A DNA stretch of 64,000 nt, from the NCBI RefSeq assembly GCF_015686655.1, contig NZ_JADPMP010000005.1, positions 186,001 through 250,000 on the forward strand, read 5' to 3'. Under the pieces are notes generated by a model. It did not search any database. It had not been told where the DNA came from and saw only the letters and a list, made by a program, of their open reading frames with translations. Source of the stretch: Pontibacter sp. FD36. GTDB lineage: Bacteria; Bacteroidota; Bacteroidia; Cytophagales; Hymenobacteraceae. Shown here piece by piece: positions 44,385-54,099 of this stretch. Positions within the stretch are counted from its first letter, which is position 1; every line of letters begins with the position of its first letter. Position numbers and translations under genes: made by a program.

Positions 44385-44434
44385 TTAATATAAAAGCCCC
44401 GGCTCTCTCAGGAGAGCCGGGGCTTTTATATTAA
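44385..44434 (+). terminator. Very strong terminator after the T9SS block
   Basis: A perfect 23-bp stem (44385-44407 with 44412-44434) with a 4-nt loop TCAG and GC-rich core AGCCCCGGCTCTC. It is symmetric with A/T ends, so it can stop transcription from both directions, including the convergent bdhA. Confidence 0.92.
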
Positions 44435-44464
44435 GATCAGCTGGGGACTGAACTAAGGTATAGC

Positions 44465-45232
44465 TTATTGCGCTGACCAGCCACCATCTACGGGCAGCAT
44501 GGCACCTGTCAACTGACTAGCCGCATCGGATGCCAGGTATAGCGCTAGGTTACCGAGCGCTTCAACTTCTACAAATTGCTTGATAGGCTGTTTTTTCAGC
44601 ATCACCTTTTCGATGACCTCTGCCTCTGACATCTGATGAGCTAGTGCCTGATTACTTATCTGCGCCTCCACAAGTGGGGTGCGCACATAACCCGGACAGA
44701 TGGCATTGCAGGTAATACCATAAGGGGCTCCTTCCAGTGCCAGCACTTTGGTTATACCTGCTACGCCGTGCTTGGCGGCTACATAGGCCACCTTAAACTC
44801 AGATGCACGAAGGGCATGCGCCGAAGCGATATTGATAATGCGGCCAAAGCCACGTGTTTTCATACCTGGCCACACTGCCTTGGAAGCATGGAAGGTAGCA
44901 GACATATTAATGGCAATAATCGCATCCCAACGATCTTCTGGGAACTCGTCTACAGGAGCGACATACTGTATACCTGCATTGTTGATGAGGACATCAATTT
45001 GCCCAAAGGCCTGCTCGGCCTGCTGCACCATCTCCCGGATCTGTTCTGGGTACTGCATGTTAGCGGATGAGAACATTACTTTTACATTGTGCTCCTGGGC
45101 CAGTTCATCGGCAATCTGCTGGCCATTTTTCTCCAGCCCGTTTAGTAGCAGGTTGTAGCCTTGGGCCGCAAATAAGCGGGCTATACCTAAGCCAATGCCA
45201 CTGGTGCCGCCTGTGATGATTGCATTTTTCAT
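44465..45232 (-). CDS. bdhA: D-3-hydroxybutyrate dehydrogenase
   Basis: 255 aa SDR. TGGTSGIGLGIA (NAD binding, residues 7-18), LINNAGIQYV, catalytic Ser137, and Tyr150-x3-Lys154. The C-terminus (VMLKKQPIKQFVEVEALGNL...LTGAMLPVDGGWSAQ) is the BdhA-type tail. Oxidises D-3-hydroxybutyrate to acetoacetate with NAD+. It lies downstream of the TonB receptor gene but behind a terminator (45265-45298), so it is either a separate unit or partly read through. Context with the receptor, esterase-like protein and symporter suggests 3-hydroxybutyrate use. Confidence 0.9.
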   Translation of the reverse strand: MKNAIITGGTSGIGLGIARLFAAQGYNLLLNGLEKNGQQIADELAQEHNVKVMFSSANMQYPEQIREMVQQAEQAFGQIDVLINNAGIQYVAPVDEFPEDRWDAIIAINMSATFHASKAVWPGMKTRGFGRIINIASAHALRASEFKVAYVAAKHGVAGITKVLALEGAPYGITCNAICPGYVRTPLVEAQISNQALAHQMSEAEVIEKVMLKKQPIKQFVEVEALGNLALYLASDAASQLTGAMLPVDGGWSAQ

Positions 45233-45264
45233 TTGTAAGATCTTATAAGTGGAAAGTTGACAAA

Positions 45265-45298
45265 CAAAAAACAGAGCGCCCTTGCGGGACGCCCTGTT
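45265..45298 (-). terminator. Terminator after the TonB receptor gene
   Basis: Minus strand: ACAGGGCG-TCCCGCAAGGG-CGCTCTGT hairpin with one mismatch and one bulge, followed by TTTTTTG. It separates the receptor from bdhA. Confidence 0.7.
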
Positions 45299-45313
45299 CT
45301 CACCTTAATCTAT

Positions 45314-47815
45314 CTACCTAACGTCGTTTTTATTTTTCTTGCCACCGAAGTCGAAGCGAAGCTCAACTGAGTACAGACGACCGATCACCGGTGAGCCTAC
45401 AAACTCGCGCTGCTCAGCATCAAACAGGTTGGATACGCTGGCACCTAGTGTGATCATTTGTGTGAAGCGGTAGCCAGCACTCACGTCCACCGAGGTGAAG
45501 CCGCCCAGCGGACCGTAGTTGTAAAGGAGCGGTGCCACACGCTGCTCGCGGTTTTCGCGGGATGCCACCTGTGAACCCGAGAAGAAGTCATACTCCGGCA
45601 GGATACGCACGTTCACAGAGCCAAAGAACTTGTTGTTGAAAAGGTCGCGGGCAGTGAAGTTGAAGTTGTAGCGGTGCTTTGGTGCATTCAGGCTGCTCTC
45701 GGCCGGCGTTACTTTGCCGTCACCGTTTGCGTCATTGTCCAGGTTATCACGGTCCGTAATATCGGAGTTGAAATAAGAGTACTTGGCGCCAATGCTGAAG
45801 TTGTTGCTCAGGTAATAGTTCAGGCCAAGGTCTGTTCCCCAAGAGTTCACATTACCATAGTTCAGGTAGGTGAGGTAGTAGTTAAGGGCGTTAGAAGCAG
45901 CTTCTGTTACATCTTCTGAGCCCTTACGGATCACTTTCTCTTTGCCCATGATCGGGGTGATGCCTGTTAGGGGAGAAATAAAATCCTGTGACATAGAGTA
46001 CCAGGTGCTCAGGTCAACATAAAACTTGTCGGTAGGAGTGCCTTTATAGCCAAGTTCGAAGGTCTGCACACGCTCTGGCTCTAGCTTCGGGATCTCGCGA
46101 GTGACACCTGTCTCCGTATTCTGAATTGTCAGGCCTGCGCCGCTACCCAAAATAGCCAGTGCGCCATTGTTCAGATAAAACTCCTGGAATTGAATAGAGG
46201 GGGCTGCATAAGCACGGCCATAGGTAGCTCTGAAAGTACCTGCCAGCGCATTCAGGGTTAGGGCAGCTTTGGGGCTGAACTGTGTACCATAGTTGTCATG
46301 GCGATCCAGTCGGGCACCTACGACAGCACGCACTCTGTCACCTAGGCTACGCTCAATTTGGGCTACGGCACCATACTGGTTCAGGATGATGTTGCCGTTG
46401 CGGTCATCGAGGTAGGTCTGGCGGCTGTAAGCCACGTCACGCTGGAAGCTCAAACCTGTGATCACATCAAAACCGGCGTAGCTGTTGTTGTACTGCACTT
46501 CCCCGTTCAGGCGGTGACTCTTGTCGATGAATCCTGGGAAAGCGATGGCTGGAGAGCCAGGGTATAGCGAACCTGCCGGAGCACCGGTTTTCGACTTTTC
46601 GTGTGCTACGTCCTGTGACTGGCCCAAGGCACGCAAGGTATGGTAGTTGGTTGTGCGGGCATTAATCTGGTAAGTATCACCGGCATCGTTCCAGGTGTTG
46701 TATACCTGCGCGAAGATGCGTGGCGTCACGATGCGGCCGTGCAGGTACTGGAAGGTCCAGCCGTTGATCTGGTTGCGACCGTTGTTCGTCACGCCAATGT
46801 TAGAACCCTGCCCGATGCCATAGTCCAGAATGATGTCCATGTTCTGTCTGGGAGTGTAGTAGACGGCGGCATTGGCACGTTTAAAGTTGAAGTTGAAATC
46901 CACGTCGTACTCAGGCAATGCACCCAGTGTGGCATTGTAAACAGTGTCAATGAACTCAAAATCCTTGCCTTCGGTATACTCTGCATTCACCTTATAAGCG
47001 AACTTGCTGTTGATGACCCCTGCATGGCGTGCGCGGGCTGTGAGCACGCTTTGGTTGCCGGCACCCAATGTTACGGTTGTGCCTGGATAGCGCCGCGGAT
47101 CTTTGGTGATGGTATTGATGATACCGTTGTGCGCATTCGGGCCATACAGTGCTGAAGATGGACCCAGAATTACTTCCACACGCTCAATGTCTTCCTTTAT
47201 CACGGTGTTATAAAGGCCAGCCGGAAGGCCGGTGCCACCTGGCAACATCGAGTTACGACCATCGGTCAGCTGGAACATCTTTACGTTGAAGGCATTGTTG
47301 AAGCCACGGGCATTGATGCCGATACCGGCCACACCAGATCGCACCACTTCTACCCCCTGTACCTTGTTGAGCAACTCACCCACGTTGAAAGAAGGCAGCT
47401 CCGTCAAGTCGCGGGAGGAGATCACGCTAATGGCTGCAGGGGCTTCGGTCAGTTTCTCAGGCCTGCGGGAAGCGGTTACTACAATCTCTTCACCTACCAT
47501 ATTGGTCATGTTCATGGTGACAGTGCCGATGTCGGTGATCCCGCCTGAAGTTACGGTAATAGACTGCCTTGGGAAATTATACCCTACATAGGAAATGCGC
47601 AGATTATAGGTACCGGTAGGCACGTCCATGATGCTGAACTCACCGGCAGCATTGGTGGAAGCCCCTTTGGTTGTCCCTTCGAGCAAGACAGTGGCCCCGG
47701 TCAGGGGCTCCCCGGTGTCGGCCCCGAGCACGCGGCCTTTGACACTGCCGCTTTGGGCGAGTGCTACCTGCGTCACTGCAAGGAGTGCAAACAGGAGAGT
47801 GTAAAATTTTTTCAT
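45314..47815 (-). CDS. TonB-dependent outer membrane receptor with carboxypeptidase-regulatory-like domain
   Basis: 833 aa. Signal peptide (LLFALLAVTQVALAQ), CarboxypepD_reg-like domain (about 22-105: GSVKGRVLGADTGEPLTGATV), TonB box EEIVVTASRR (about 109), plug domain (about 115-225: ISVISSRDLTELPSFNVGELL, RVEVILGPSSALYGPNAHNGIIN) and a 22-strand barrel ending in a Phe-terminated LRFDFGG region. It imports a bound substrate across the outer membrane using TonB energy. No SusD partner follows, so this is not a polysaccharide locus. It lies 39 bp after the exported hydrolase gene. Confidence 0.93.
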   Translation of the reverse strand: MKKFYTLLFALLAVTQVALAQSGSVKGRVLGADTGEPLTGATVLLEGTTKGASTNAAGEFSIMDVPTGTYNLRISYVGYNFPRQSITVTSGGITDIGTVTMNMTNMVGEEIVVTASRRPEKLTEAPAAISVISSRDLTELPSFNVGELLNKVQGVEVVRSGVAGIGINARGFNNAFNVKMFQLTDGRNSMLPGGTGLPAGLYNTVIKEDIERVEVILGPSSALYGPNAHNGIINTITKDPRRYPGTTVTLGAGNQSVLTARARHAGVINSKFAYKVNAEYTEGKDFEFIDTVYNATLGALPEYDVDFNFNFKRANAAVYYTPRQNMDIILDYGIGQGSNIGVTNNGRNQINGWTFQYLHGRIVTPRIFAQVYNTWNDAGDTYQINARTTNYHTLRALGQSQDVAHEKSKTGAPAGSLYPGSPAIAFPGFIDKSHRLNGEVQYNNSYAGFDVITGLSFQRDVAYSRQTYLDDRNGNIILNQYGAVAQIERSLGDRVRAVVGARLDRHDNYGTQFSPKAALTLNALAGTFRATYGRAYAAPSIQFQEFYLNNGALAILGSGAGLTIQNTETGVTREIPKLEPERVQTFELGYKGTPTDKFYVDLSTWYSMSQDFISPLTGITPIMGKEKVIRKGSEDVTEAASNALNYYLTYLNYGNVNSWGTDLGLNYYLSNNFSIGAKYSYFNSDITDRDNLDNDANGDGKVTPAESSLNAPKHRYNFNFTARDLFNNKFFGSVNVRILPEYDFFSGSQVASRENREQRVAPLLYNYGPLGGFTSVDVSAGYRFTQMITLGASVSNLFDAEQREFVGSPVIGRLYSVELRFDFGGKKNKNDVR

Positions 47816-47854
47816 GGCAATGTAGGTTAGATGTTTAAGGTTATCGTTTAGGTG

Positions 47855-48907
47855 CTATTTCAGGAAGTCCCGGATAGCTTTGTTAAATGCATCGGCTTGC
47901 TCGTACTGCAGAAAATGTCCTGCTTCGGGCAACATCACCAACTGGCTGTTAGGTATGCGCTGTCGAGCGGTTTCGGCTACGGCTTGGGTTGTCAGGTTTG
48001 GATTGAGGTAACGATTAGGTATAAGGGCGTCCTGCGCTCCGAATATGATGAGTGTCGGCACCTGCACCTGCGGTAGTTGCTCGTACACCGGCTCATCGAC
48101 CATACCTGCCACGCTGCCTGCCACAGCTGTGCTGTAGTCTCCAAACTCAGCTGATTCGGTCATCTTCAGACGGTCGTCGATCATGTACTGCACATCAGCA
48201 GGCATCTGGTGAAAATTCACTTTGAAGTTGGCCGCTACTTGTTCAGGAGAGGTCTTCTGCACACTCTCGGGCGTCACGGTCATCTTAAAGAGCTGTTTCT
48301 GTTGCTCTGTGAACGTCTCTATACCTGCGGGCGCGGCCAGCACCAGGTGCTTGATGCGCTGTGGTTCTTTCAGGGCGGCGGTAATGGCAATCTGTCCGCC
48401 CATGGAGTGACCGACCAGCGTGGCTTGCTCCAGTTGCAGGGCATCCATCAGGGCTAACACATCCTCTGCATAGGTCGCCATACCTGCTGTTATACCTGTT
48501 TTGTCGGACTTACCATAGCCGGGCAGGTCGATGGCAATGCAACGGTAGTGCTGGCTGAGCTCAGCCACGTTCTTGTCCCAGGCGGGTAGGTAGCTGCCCA
48601 GTCCGTGGATGAAAATAAGCGTCTCAGGGCCCTTGCCTTCGTCGGTATAGGCGATTCGTGTGCCACCAAGTAGCGTCACTTTATTGACCGCATACTTGTA
48701 GTTCAGGCCCTCGAATACAGGGTCAGCAGTTGGTGCAAGGGCAGTGGCTGATGTGCTGGCAGTCGCTTGCGTGCTGGCTGTTTCTGTACTGGTGGTGTTG
48801 TCCATACCTGTTGAAGCTGCGGCAGGCTGTGTTGACTTGCAGGCCGTGTGCAGGTATAGCAAGCCACAAGCGGCTAGTACAAGCTTAGTTTTTGAGTTCA
48901 CTTTCAT
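47855..48907 (-). CDS. Exported alpha/beta-fold hydrolase (esterase-like), probably a lipoprotein
   Basis: 350 aa. The N-terminal hydrophobic signal ends in LHTAC, a non-canonical lipobox (LAAC upstream is an alternative), then a Ser/Thr/Ala-rich linker to about residue 62. The hydrolase domain has FIHGLGSY (oxyanion), GHSMGG with nucleophile Ser168, IIFGAQDALIP (acid) and PEAGHFLQYE (His). No substrate is defined by sequence. It overlaps the end of the symporter gene by 23 bp and is followed by the TonB receptor, so all three are co-transcribed. Probable role: cleaving an ester outside the cytosol before import. Confidence 0.85.
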   Translation of the reverse strand: MKVNSKTKLVLAACGLLYLHTACKSTQPAAASTGMDNTTSTETASTQATASTSATALAPTADPVFEGLNYKYAVNKVTLLGGTRIAYTDEGKGPETLIFIHGLGSYLPAWDKNVAELSQHYRCIAIDLPGYGKSDKTGITAGMATYAEDVLALMDALQLEQATLVGHSMGGQIAITAALKEPQRIKHLVLAAPAGIETFTEQQKQLFKMTVTPESVQKTSPEQVAANFKVNFHQMPADVQYMIDDRLKMTESAEFGDYSTAVAGSVAGMVDEPVYEQLPQVQVPTLIIFGAQDALIPNRYLNPNLTTQAVAETARQRIPNSQLVMLPEAGHFLQYEQADAFNKAIRDFLK

Positions 48908-50441
48908 AAGTCGGTTCTGTTAGAAGTGAAGGTTCTTCGGTTGCTGGTTCTAAGGCAGGCTTTCGGAACACATAATAAAAGATAAGACCCACCACCACGG
49001 ATGCGAGTATGGCCAGTGCGGCAGCTATACCTGGGTTGCGCACGGGCGCCTGCATGTAGGTAGTAAGGCCGCCGTAGTACACGCCAAAGTGCACGATAAC
49101 AGATGTAAGAGAAGCAGCTACCGGTGCAATGAGCGGGACACGCTTTAGGAACATACCAAAGAGCACGGGCACAAAAGCCGCCGAGAAGTAAGCGTATACC
49201 CCGTTCTGCGCGAAAATGCCCACACTCAGATTCGGGTTCTGCAATTGGTCAAAAGTCAGCCAGATGGTAACGGCAGCCAGTACCACGATCACGAGTCGGT
49301 TTACCACTACACCACGTTCTTTGATGCTGTTGCCTACTATTGGGGTCAGGATATCAGAAGTAATGGTTATGGAGAGTGATTGGATCAGGCCTTCTAAAGT
49401 AGAGAGTCCTGCTGAAATCAGACCGAGCACCAGCAATAGCCCTACGTACACCGGAAACTCCCGCACCACATAAGCCGACATGATGCCATCGACAGGCAAT
49501 GGCTGTCCGTTAACCATCAGGTCCGGGAAGGAAAGGCGGGCATAGAGGCCGGCAAACACGACTAAGAAGAACAGCGCCTCCACTAGTACACCCGTCAGCA
49601 GGTACAGGTTGACGTCCTTATCGTTTTTAAGCAAGAGCGACTTAGTGATGATGTGCGGTTGGCAAACGATGGCCACCCCAATGATCATCTGGCAAAATAT
49701 AATCTCGAAATTATCGCGGAAAAGGAAACTCTGCGGATTGGTAGTCGAGACCAGCAGCGGGTCGATGGCCGCGAGTTTATCCAGAAAGCCGTGTACGCCG
49801 TCGCTGAAATGCTGATAGCCGGAGCCTAAAAGTATAAAGGCCACAATCAGCATAAGCGTCGCTTGGATCATGTTGGTGTAGACCATGGAGTTGGCGCCCC
49901 CGAACATCATGTAGCCAAACACAAACACCACGATGCCCACGCATACATGCAGTTCGTTGAGGTTGAGCACGCTGGCCAATACTTTAGTGAGACCCACGCA
50001 AATCAACACAATAAAGGTGATCAGTAAGAGCGACAGAAAAGCGAAGAACATGGCATAACCACGACTTTTGTAAACAAGCCCCATCCACTGGGCCATGGTC
50101 TGTGCCTTCACGGCAGTGCCCATCTTGCGGAAGCCCTTGGTGAGTACTACCAGCGACGCCAGTGCCGCCAGAGGCAAAGCGATAGCCATGGAGATAACAC
50201 CGCTTATACCATAAAGGGCCACAAAACCCGGGTTGATGATAAAAGTAGCGGCACTCGTCATAGAGGCGGCTAGTGCTAAACCGACTGCCACTGGCGAGAA
50301 AGCCACATTGCCGAGGGCATAGTCAGAGATGGAGCGTATGCGCAGCGCACCCCGTATCACAAAAAACAGGATAATGCCTGCGTAGGCGAGTACAAGTACC
50401 CAACCAGCTGTCACAAGCTCCGATGATGCCAGACTATTCAT
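48885..50441 (-). CDS. Sodium:solute symporter (SSS family)
   Basis: 518-aa inner-membrane protein with about 13 hydrophobic helices. The family pattern is visible: SDYALGN, the MTSAATFI and TMAQWMG helices, GGANSMVYTNMIQATLM and ISAGLSTLEGLIQSLSITI. SSS proteins use the sodium gradient to import small solutes such as acetate and other monocarboxylates, proline or sugars. Solute identity cannot be read, but the neighbours suggest a short hydroxy acid such as 3-hydroxybutyrate. First gene of the unit; overlaps the hydrolase gene by 23 bp. Confidence 0.9.
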   Translation of the reverse strand: MNSLASSELVTAGWVLVLAYAGIILFFVIRGALRIRSISDYALGNVAFSPVAVGLALAASMTSAATFIINPGFVALYGISGVISMAIALPLAALASLVVLTKGFRKMGTAVKAQTMAQWMGLVYKSRGYAMFFAFLSLLLITFIVLICVGLTKVLASVLNLNELHVCVGIVVFVFGYMMFGGANSMVYTNMIQATLMLIVAFILLGSGYQHFSDGVHGFLDKLAAIDPLLVSTTNPQSFLFRDNFEIIFCQMIIGVAIVCQPHIITKSLLLKNDKDVNLYLLTGVLVEALFFLVVFAGLYARLSFPDLMVNGQPLPVDGIMSAYVVREFPVYVGLLLVLGLISAGLSTLEGLIQSLSITITSDILTPIVGNSIKERGVVVNRLVIVVLAAVTIWLTFDQLQNPNLSVGIFAQNGVYAYFSAAFVPVLFGMFLKRVPLIAPVAASLTSVIVHFGVYYGGLTTYMQAPVRNPGIAAALAILASVVVGLIFYYVFRKPALEPATEEPSLLTEPTYESELKN

Positions 50442-50583
50442 GTGCGAATGGTATTATTGCTAAGGAAATCTTGAATTAATTTAGCTAATAATAAACATTA
50501 ACAGAAGCCTATACTTGCCAAACGGGAATAATTTGAGGTGAAATCGGCAAGGGCTAAGGTGGGATATTTAATTGTTAGTCTTC

Positions 50584-50599
50584 AAATGGTTGAATTGTT
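50584..50599 (-). repeat. Intergenic AACAATTCAACCATTT repeat, copy 4
   Basis: Exact 16-nt reverse-complement match to 29373-29388, in the spacer between the symporter and response regulator genes. A neighbouring ATTTAATTGTTAG (50566-50577) echoes it. Confidence 0.45.
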
Positions 50600-50689
50600 G
50601 ACTGCTTCCTGTTAGATGCACGATTCAGACAGGTCGTTATTCCTACAGGCTATACCTTTCCAACCTTTTAGCTTTTAAAGCCTCTGACT

Positions 50690-51454
50690 CTACAGAATCT
50701 GCAGTCGCTTCAGCAAGGCATCGCGGTGGGTGTTGCCGATGGGAATTTGCTTGCCGCCGATCAGGATGTTGTTGTCTTCAATGGCCTCGATGGCGGTGAG
50801 CTGCACGATGTAGGAGCGGTGTACGCGCATAAACTGATTGGCAGGCAGACGTTGTTCCAGGTTTTTGAGACTCTGGCTCACTAAATGCAGGTGCGTGCGG
50901 GTCTTGATATTGCAGTAGATGTCCTGCGCTTCGGCCCAGACGATGTCTTCAAGCATGACCTTTTCGAGGCGGTTGCGCACCTTCACGAACAGGGCGTCGT
51001 GTACCAAGAAATTGTCGGCCTCCACGGTGTCGGAAGGCTGGGCAGGTATAGCCGCAGCTTGGTCCGGTTGCAACTGGCGGGTACCGGCATTGTGAATGGC
51101 CAGTTCGATGCTGCTTTGCAGGGTGCGGGCATCGAAAGGTTTCACCAGGTAGGCGTGCGGATTGGTCTGCTTGGCACGGTCGATGGTTTCCTTATCCGAG
51201 AAAGCCGTCATGAAGATAAAAGGCACCTTTGTCGCTTTGGCCAGCATAGCGGCTGTTTCGATGCCGTCGAGTTTGCCGTCGAGCGTGATATCGAGAATGA
51301 TTAAGTCTGGCTGATGCTGGTGCACCTGCAAGAGCAACTCTTCGCCTGAGCTTACCGCCTGACACACTTCGTAGCCCATTGACTCAAGTGAGAGCGACAG
51401 GTTCTGGGCAATCACCACATCATCTTCTGCAATCATTAACTTCAGGCGAGCCAT
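50690..51454 (-). CDS. LytTR-family response regulator
   Basis: 254 aa. The receiver domain (1-120) has the acidic pocket AEDD (Glu10, Asp11, Asp12), phosphorylation Asp55 in LIILDITLDG, MTAFSD (Thr/Ser switch) and LVKPFD (Lys). A linker (120-150) is followed by a LytTR DNA-binding domain (about 155-254: IVWAEAQDIYCNIKTRTHLHL, FMRVHRSYIVQLTAIEAIEDN). It binds direct repeats upstream of target genes. Divergent from the histidine kinase gene 120 bp away, its likely partner, and upstream of the symporter unit. Confidence 0.93.
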   Translation of the reverse strand: MARLKLMIAEDDVVIAQNLSLSLESMGYEVCQAVSSGEELLLQVHQHQPDLIILDITLDGKLDGIETAAMLAKATKVPFIFMTAFSDKETIDRAKQTNPHAYLVKPFDARTLQSSIELAIHNAGTRQLQPDQAAAIPAQPSDTVEADNFLVHDALFVKVRNRLEKVMLEDIVWAEAQDIYCNIKTRTHLHLVSQSLKNLEQRLPANQFMRVHRSYIVQLTAIEAIEDNNILIGGKQIPIGNTHRDALLKRLQIL

Positions 51455-51574
51455 AGGTAGGGTATAAGTGAAATCGGTCAGGTACGTCAGCTAAATATAG
51501 CAAAATGATTCTATAGGTGAAATGCTCCACTTCCAGAAGTATAGTATAACTGAGATTATTTTGTAAATTGACGT

Positions 51575-53740
51575 ATGCACTTGCTCCGCTATACCTGTTG
51601 TTTGCGACACCTGCTCAAGGTGCTCGCTTTGCTGCTGTTTCTCTTAGCAGCATTGCACGCACGAGCCCAGGCACCAAACTCAGTGGATGTAACGGCTTCA
51701 GAACAAGTAGTGGCGGATGCCCTGCAGGTATACCACGATCCGAGCGCCAGACTGAAAGTGGATCAGCTGGAGGATCGGTCTTTTGTGACTAACAATCCCG
51801 ATGCCGTGCTAGAACCGGGTAAAACGGTGCATTGGGTACGGGTGGTGTTGCGAAACCCGAGCAACCGTGAGCTAACACGCCTGCTCTACGCCGGCGATTG
51901 GAGTCATCTCGAGCTTTATCAACAAAATGAAACAGGCTATACCATGAAGCGCACTGGCCAACTCCTGCCTATAGGCGAACGCGATGTGCCTTCATACAAA
52001 TCTTATATTCTATTAGAGCTCCTACCCAACAGCACCACCACACTATACCTGCGGCTGCAGGGTGACATCAACTTGTATAAGCCGCAGGCGCTGCGGATAC
52101 AGCTGCTGTTGCCAAAGCAGGTGAGCGTCGCGAACAGCAACAGGTTGTTTGGGCAGGGCATCTTCATTGGTATCATCCTCGTGATGACGCTCTATAACCT
52201 GGTGCTCTTCGCCTCGGTGCGCGATCGCAGTTACCTCTACTATGTATTGGCGCTGCTGGGCACGGGACTGTACTTTATGTTCTACCACGGTTTTGCCATT
52301 GAGCTGCTCTGGCCGAACGCCCCGCTCTGGAATGCGCACAGTTTTCCGTTCATCGTCACCTTCAACGGCCTGTTCCGGGTGCTCTTCACGCGACACTACC
52401 TCAACACCCAGCGCACCATGCCGCTTTGGGACAAGGCGCTCACGCTATTGGCCCTGCTCTATATTCTGCCGGTTGGGATGGGCCTGCTGTCGTACCTCAC
52501 ACCATTGGACCTGCTGCAGGCCTGCGTAAGCCTGATTGGCATCATTGGTGGTCTGGTGCTGGTAGCCATGGTGCTGACAAGTATACAGTCGCTGCGACAA
52601 GGATATAGGCCGGCACTTTACTTCCTGATCGCCAACATATTTTTTGTGGTGGGCGCTTTGCTGTTTATCCTGAAGGAGAATCACTTGGTGCCTGATGCCA
52701 TCGTAACGGTGTATGCCGCGCAGGTAGGTATGGTAGCACAGGTAGTGCTGTTCTCGCTCGGTTTGGCCTATAGGCTCAACACTGTGACGAGTGAACTCAA
52801 TGCCAAAGTGCTCGAGAAGGAGCGACTGGAGCGCGAGAAAGAAACGGAGCGAAAGCTGCTGATCGAGCAACAGAAAAACGAGCTCGAAGTAATGGTCGCC
52901 AATCGTACGGCCGCACTACGTCACCGCACGCAGGAGCTCAAAGACACGGTACGCAAACTAAAGGCCTCAGAGCACAAGCTACGCCGGCTCAACTATTTTA
53001 AGGATCGCTTCTTCTCCATCATCTCGCACGACATCCGTACGCCATTGGCCACGCTGGAGTCTTTCCTTAACATACTGGTCAACTTCTCGGATAAGATGAA
53101 GCCGGACCAGATGCAGAAACTGGCCACGCATACCCAAGTGTCGGTGCGCAACCTGCAGGCCTTGCTGGAGAATCTGTTGCAGTGGTCTACGGCGCAAACA
53201 GCCTCGGGGCATCATGTGCGCTTCGAGCCAGAGGTACTGGCGGTAGAAGAACTAGTGAACCGCAACGTGACCTTGCTTAAAGACACTGCTGACACCAAGC
53301 AGATCAGTTGGCAGGTAGAGGTGCCAGCTGCGTTGCAGGTTCGCGCCGACGCCCACATGCTCGACTTTGTGATCCGAAATTTGCTGCACAACGCCATTAA
53401 ATTCTCTTACCCAAGTGGCCTTATCCAAGTAACCGCTGCAGAAGGTCCCGGCAACATGGTGACAATCGCCGTAACCGACCAGGGCACCGGTATAAGCCCC
53501 GATGTATTGGCTACGCTCTTTAAGCTGGAGACACCCGCCAAAGCTACCAAAGGCACCATCAATGAAAAAGGAACTGGCCTGGGCCTGCTGCTTTGCCGCG
53601 ATTTTGTGGAGCGCCATGGCGGTAAGATTCAGGTAGAAACCGAGCTGGGGCAGGGCAGTCGGTTCTATTTTACTGTACCACTGGTTATACCTGAACAGTC
53701 TACCGATAAACAACTGCAACTGGAAAGCGAAATTTGCTAA
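51575..53740 (+). CDS. Hybrid-free sensor histidine kinase with 7TMR-DISM sensor
   Basis: 721 aa. Signal peptide to about 32, extracellular 7TMR-DISMED2 beta domain (about 45-175), seven-helix DISM membrane domain (about 190-400), coiled coil (about 403-470, EKERLEREKETERKLLIEQQ), HisKA with phospho-acceptor His485 in FSIISHDIRTPLATLES, and HATPase (about 600-705) with N box LLHNAIKFS, G1 DQGTGIS and G2 GTGLGLLL. All catalytic boxes are intact. 7TMR-DISM sensors often detect carbohydrates or small carbon compounds. Divergent from the LytTR regulator. Confidence 0.92.
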   Translation: MHLLRYTCCLRHLLKVLALLLFLLAALHARAQAPNSVDVTASEQVVADALQVYHDPSARLKVDQLEDRSFVTNNPDAVLEPGKTVHWVRVVLRNPSNRELTRLLYAGDWSHLELYQQNETGYTMKRTGQLLPIGERDVPSYKSYILLELLPNSTTTLYLRLQGDINLYKPQALRIQLLLPKQVSVANSNRLFGQGIFIGIILVMTLYNLVLFASVRDRSYLYYVLALLGTGLYFMFYHGFAIELLWPNAPLWNAHSFPFIVTFNGLFRVLFTRHYLNTQRTMPLWDKALTLLALLYILPVGMGLLSYLTPLDLLQACVSLIGIIGGLVLVAMVLTSIQSLRQGYRPALYFLIANIFFVVGALLFILKENHLVPDAIVTVYAAQVGMVAQVVLFSLGLAYRLNTVTSELNAKVLEKERLEREKETERKLLIEQQKNELEVMVANRTAALRHRTQELKDTVRKLKASEHKLRRLNYFKDRFFSIISHDIRTPLATLESFLNILVNFSDKMKPDQMQKLATHTQVSVRNLQALLENLLQWSTAQTASGHHVRFEPEVLAVEELVNRNVTLLKDTADTKQISWQVEVPAALQVRADAHMLDFVIRNLLHNAIKFSYPSGLIQVTAAEGPGNMVTIAVTDQGTGISPDVLATLFKLETPAKATKGTINEKGTGLGLLLCRDFVERHGGKIQVETELGQGSRFYFTVPLVIPEQSTDKQLQLESEIC

Positions 53741-54099
53741 ACACATCTATCCCTGAAACCGACGTTTGCATGCCGTTAAATATGGCTTGAGGGCTGCTGT
53801 CAAAATTTATACTTATACCTTCTTCTGTTTAAGCATAGAGGCTCATGTTGTTAATAGACAAATCAGGTAGCTTAAGGTATAGGTCATAGGTCGCTTGCAA
53901 ACTAGCATTGCAAAAGCCGACAAGTTACACAGGCGCTACAATGAGCGTGAGTATAGACAGTCGGTTTTTCACAAGCAGTTCACCACGAAAATCTGCGCTT
54001 ACACCTGAAGCCCGTCCTGTTTGACCATACCTCACCTCCTGCCTTTAAGAATTTTCCTTTAGATTAGGCATCAACCTTTCAACCTAAACAGACAACGCC
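53741..54099. other. Spacer between the histidine kinase gene and the alpha/beta hydrolase gene
   Basis: 359 bp with no gene or RNA. No strong terminator hairpin follows the kinase gene, and I see no clear promoter box in front of the hydrolase. Confidence 0.4.
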
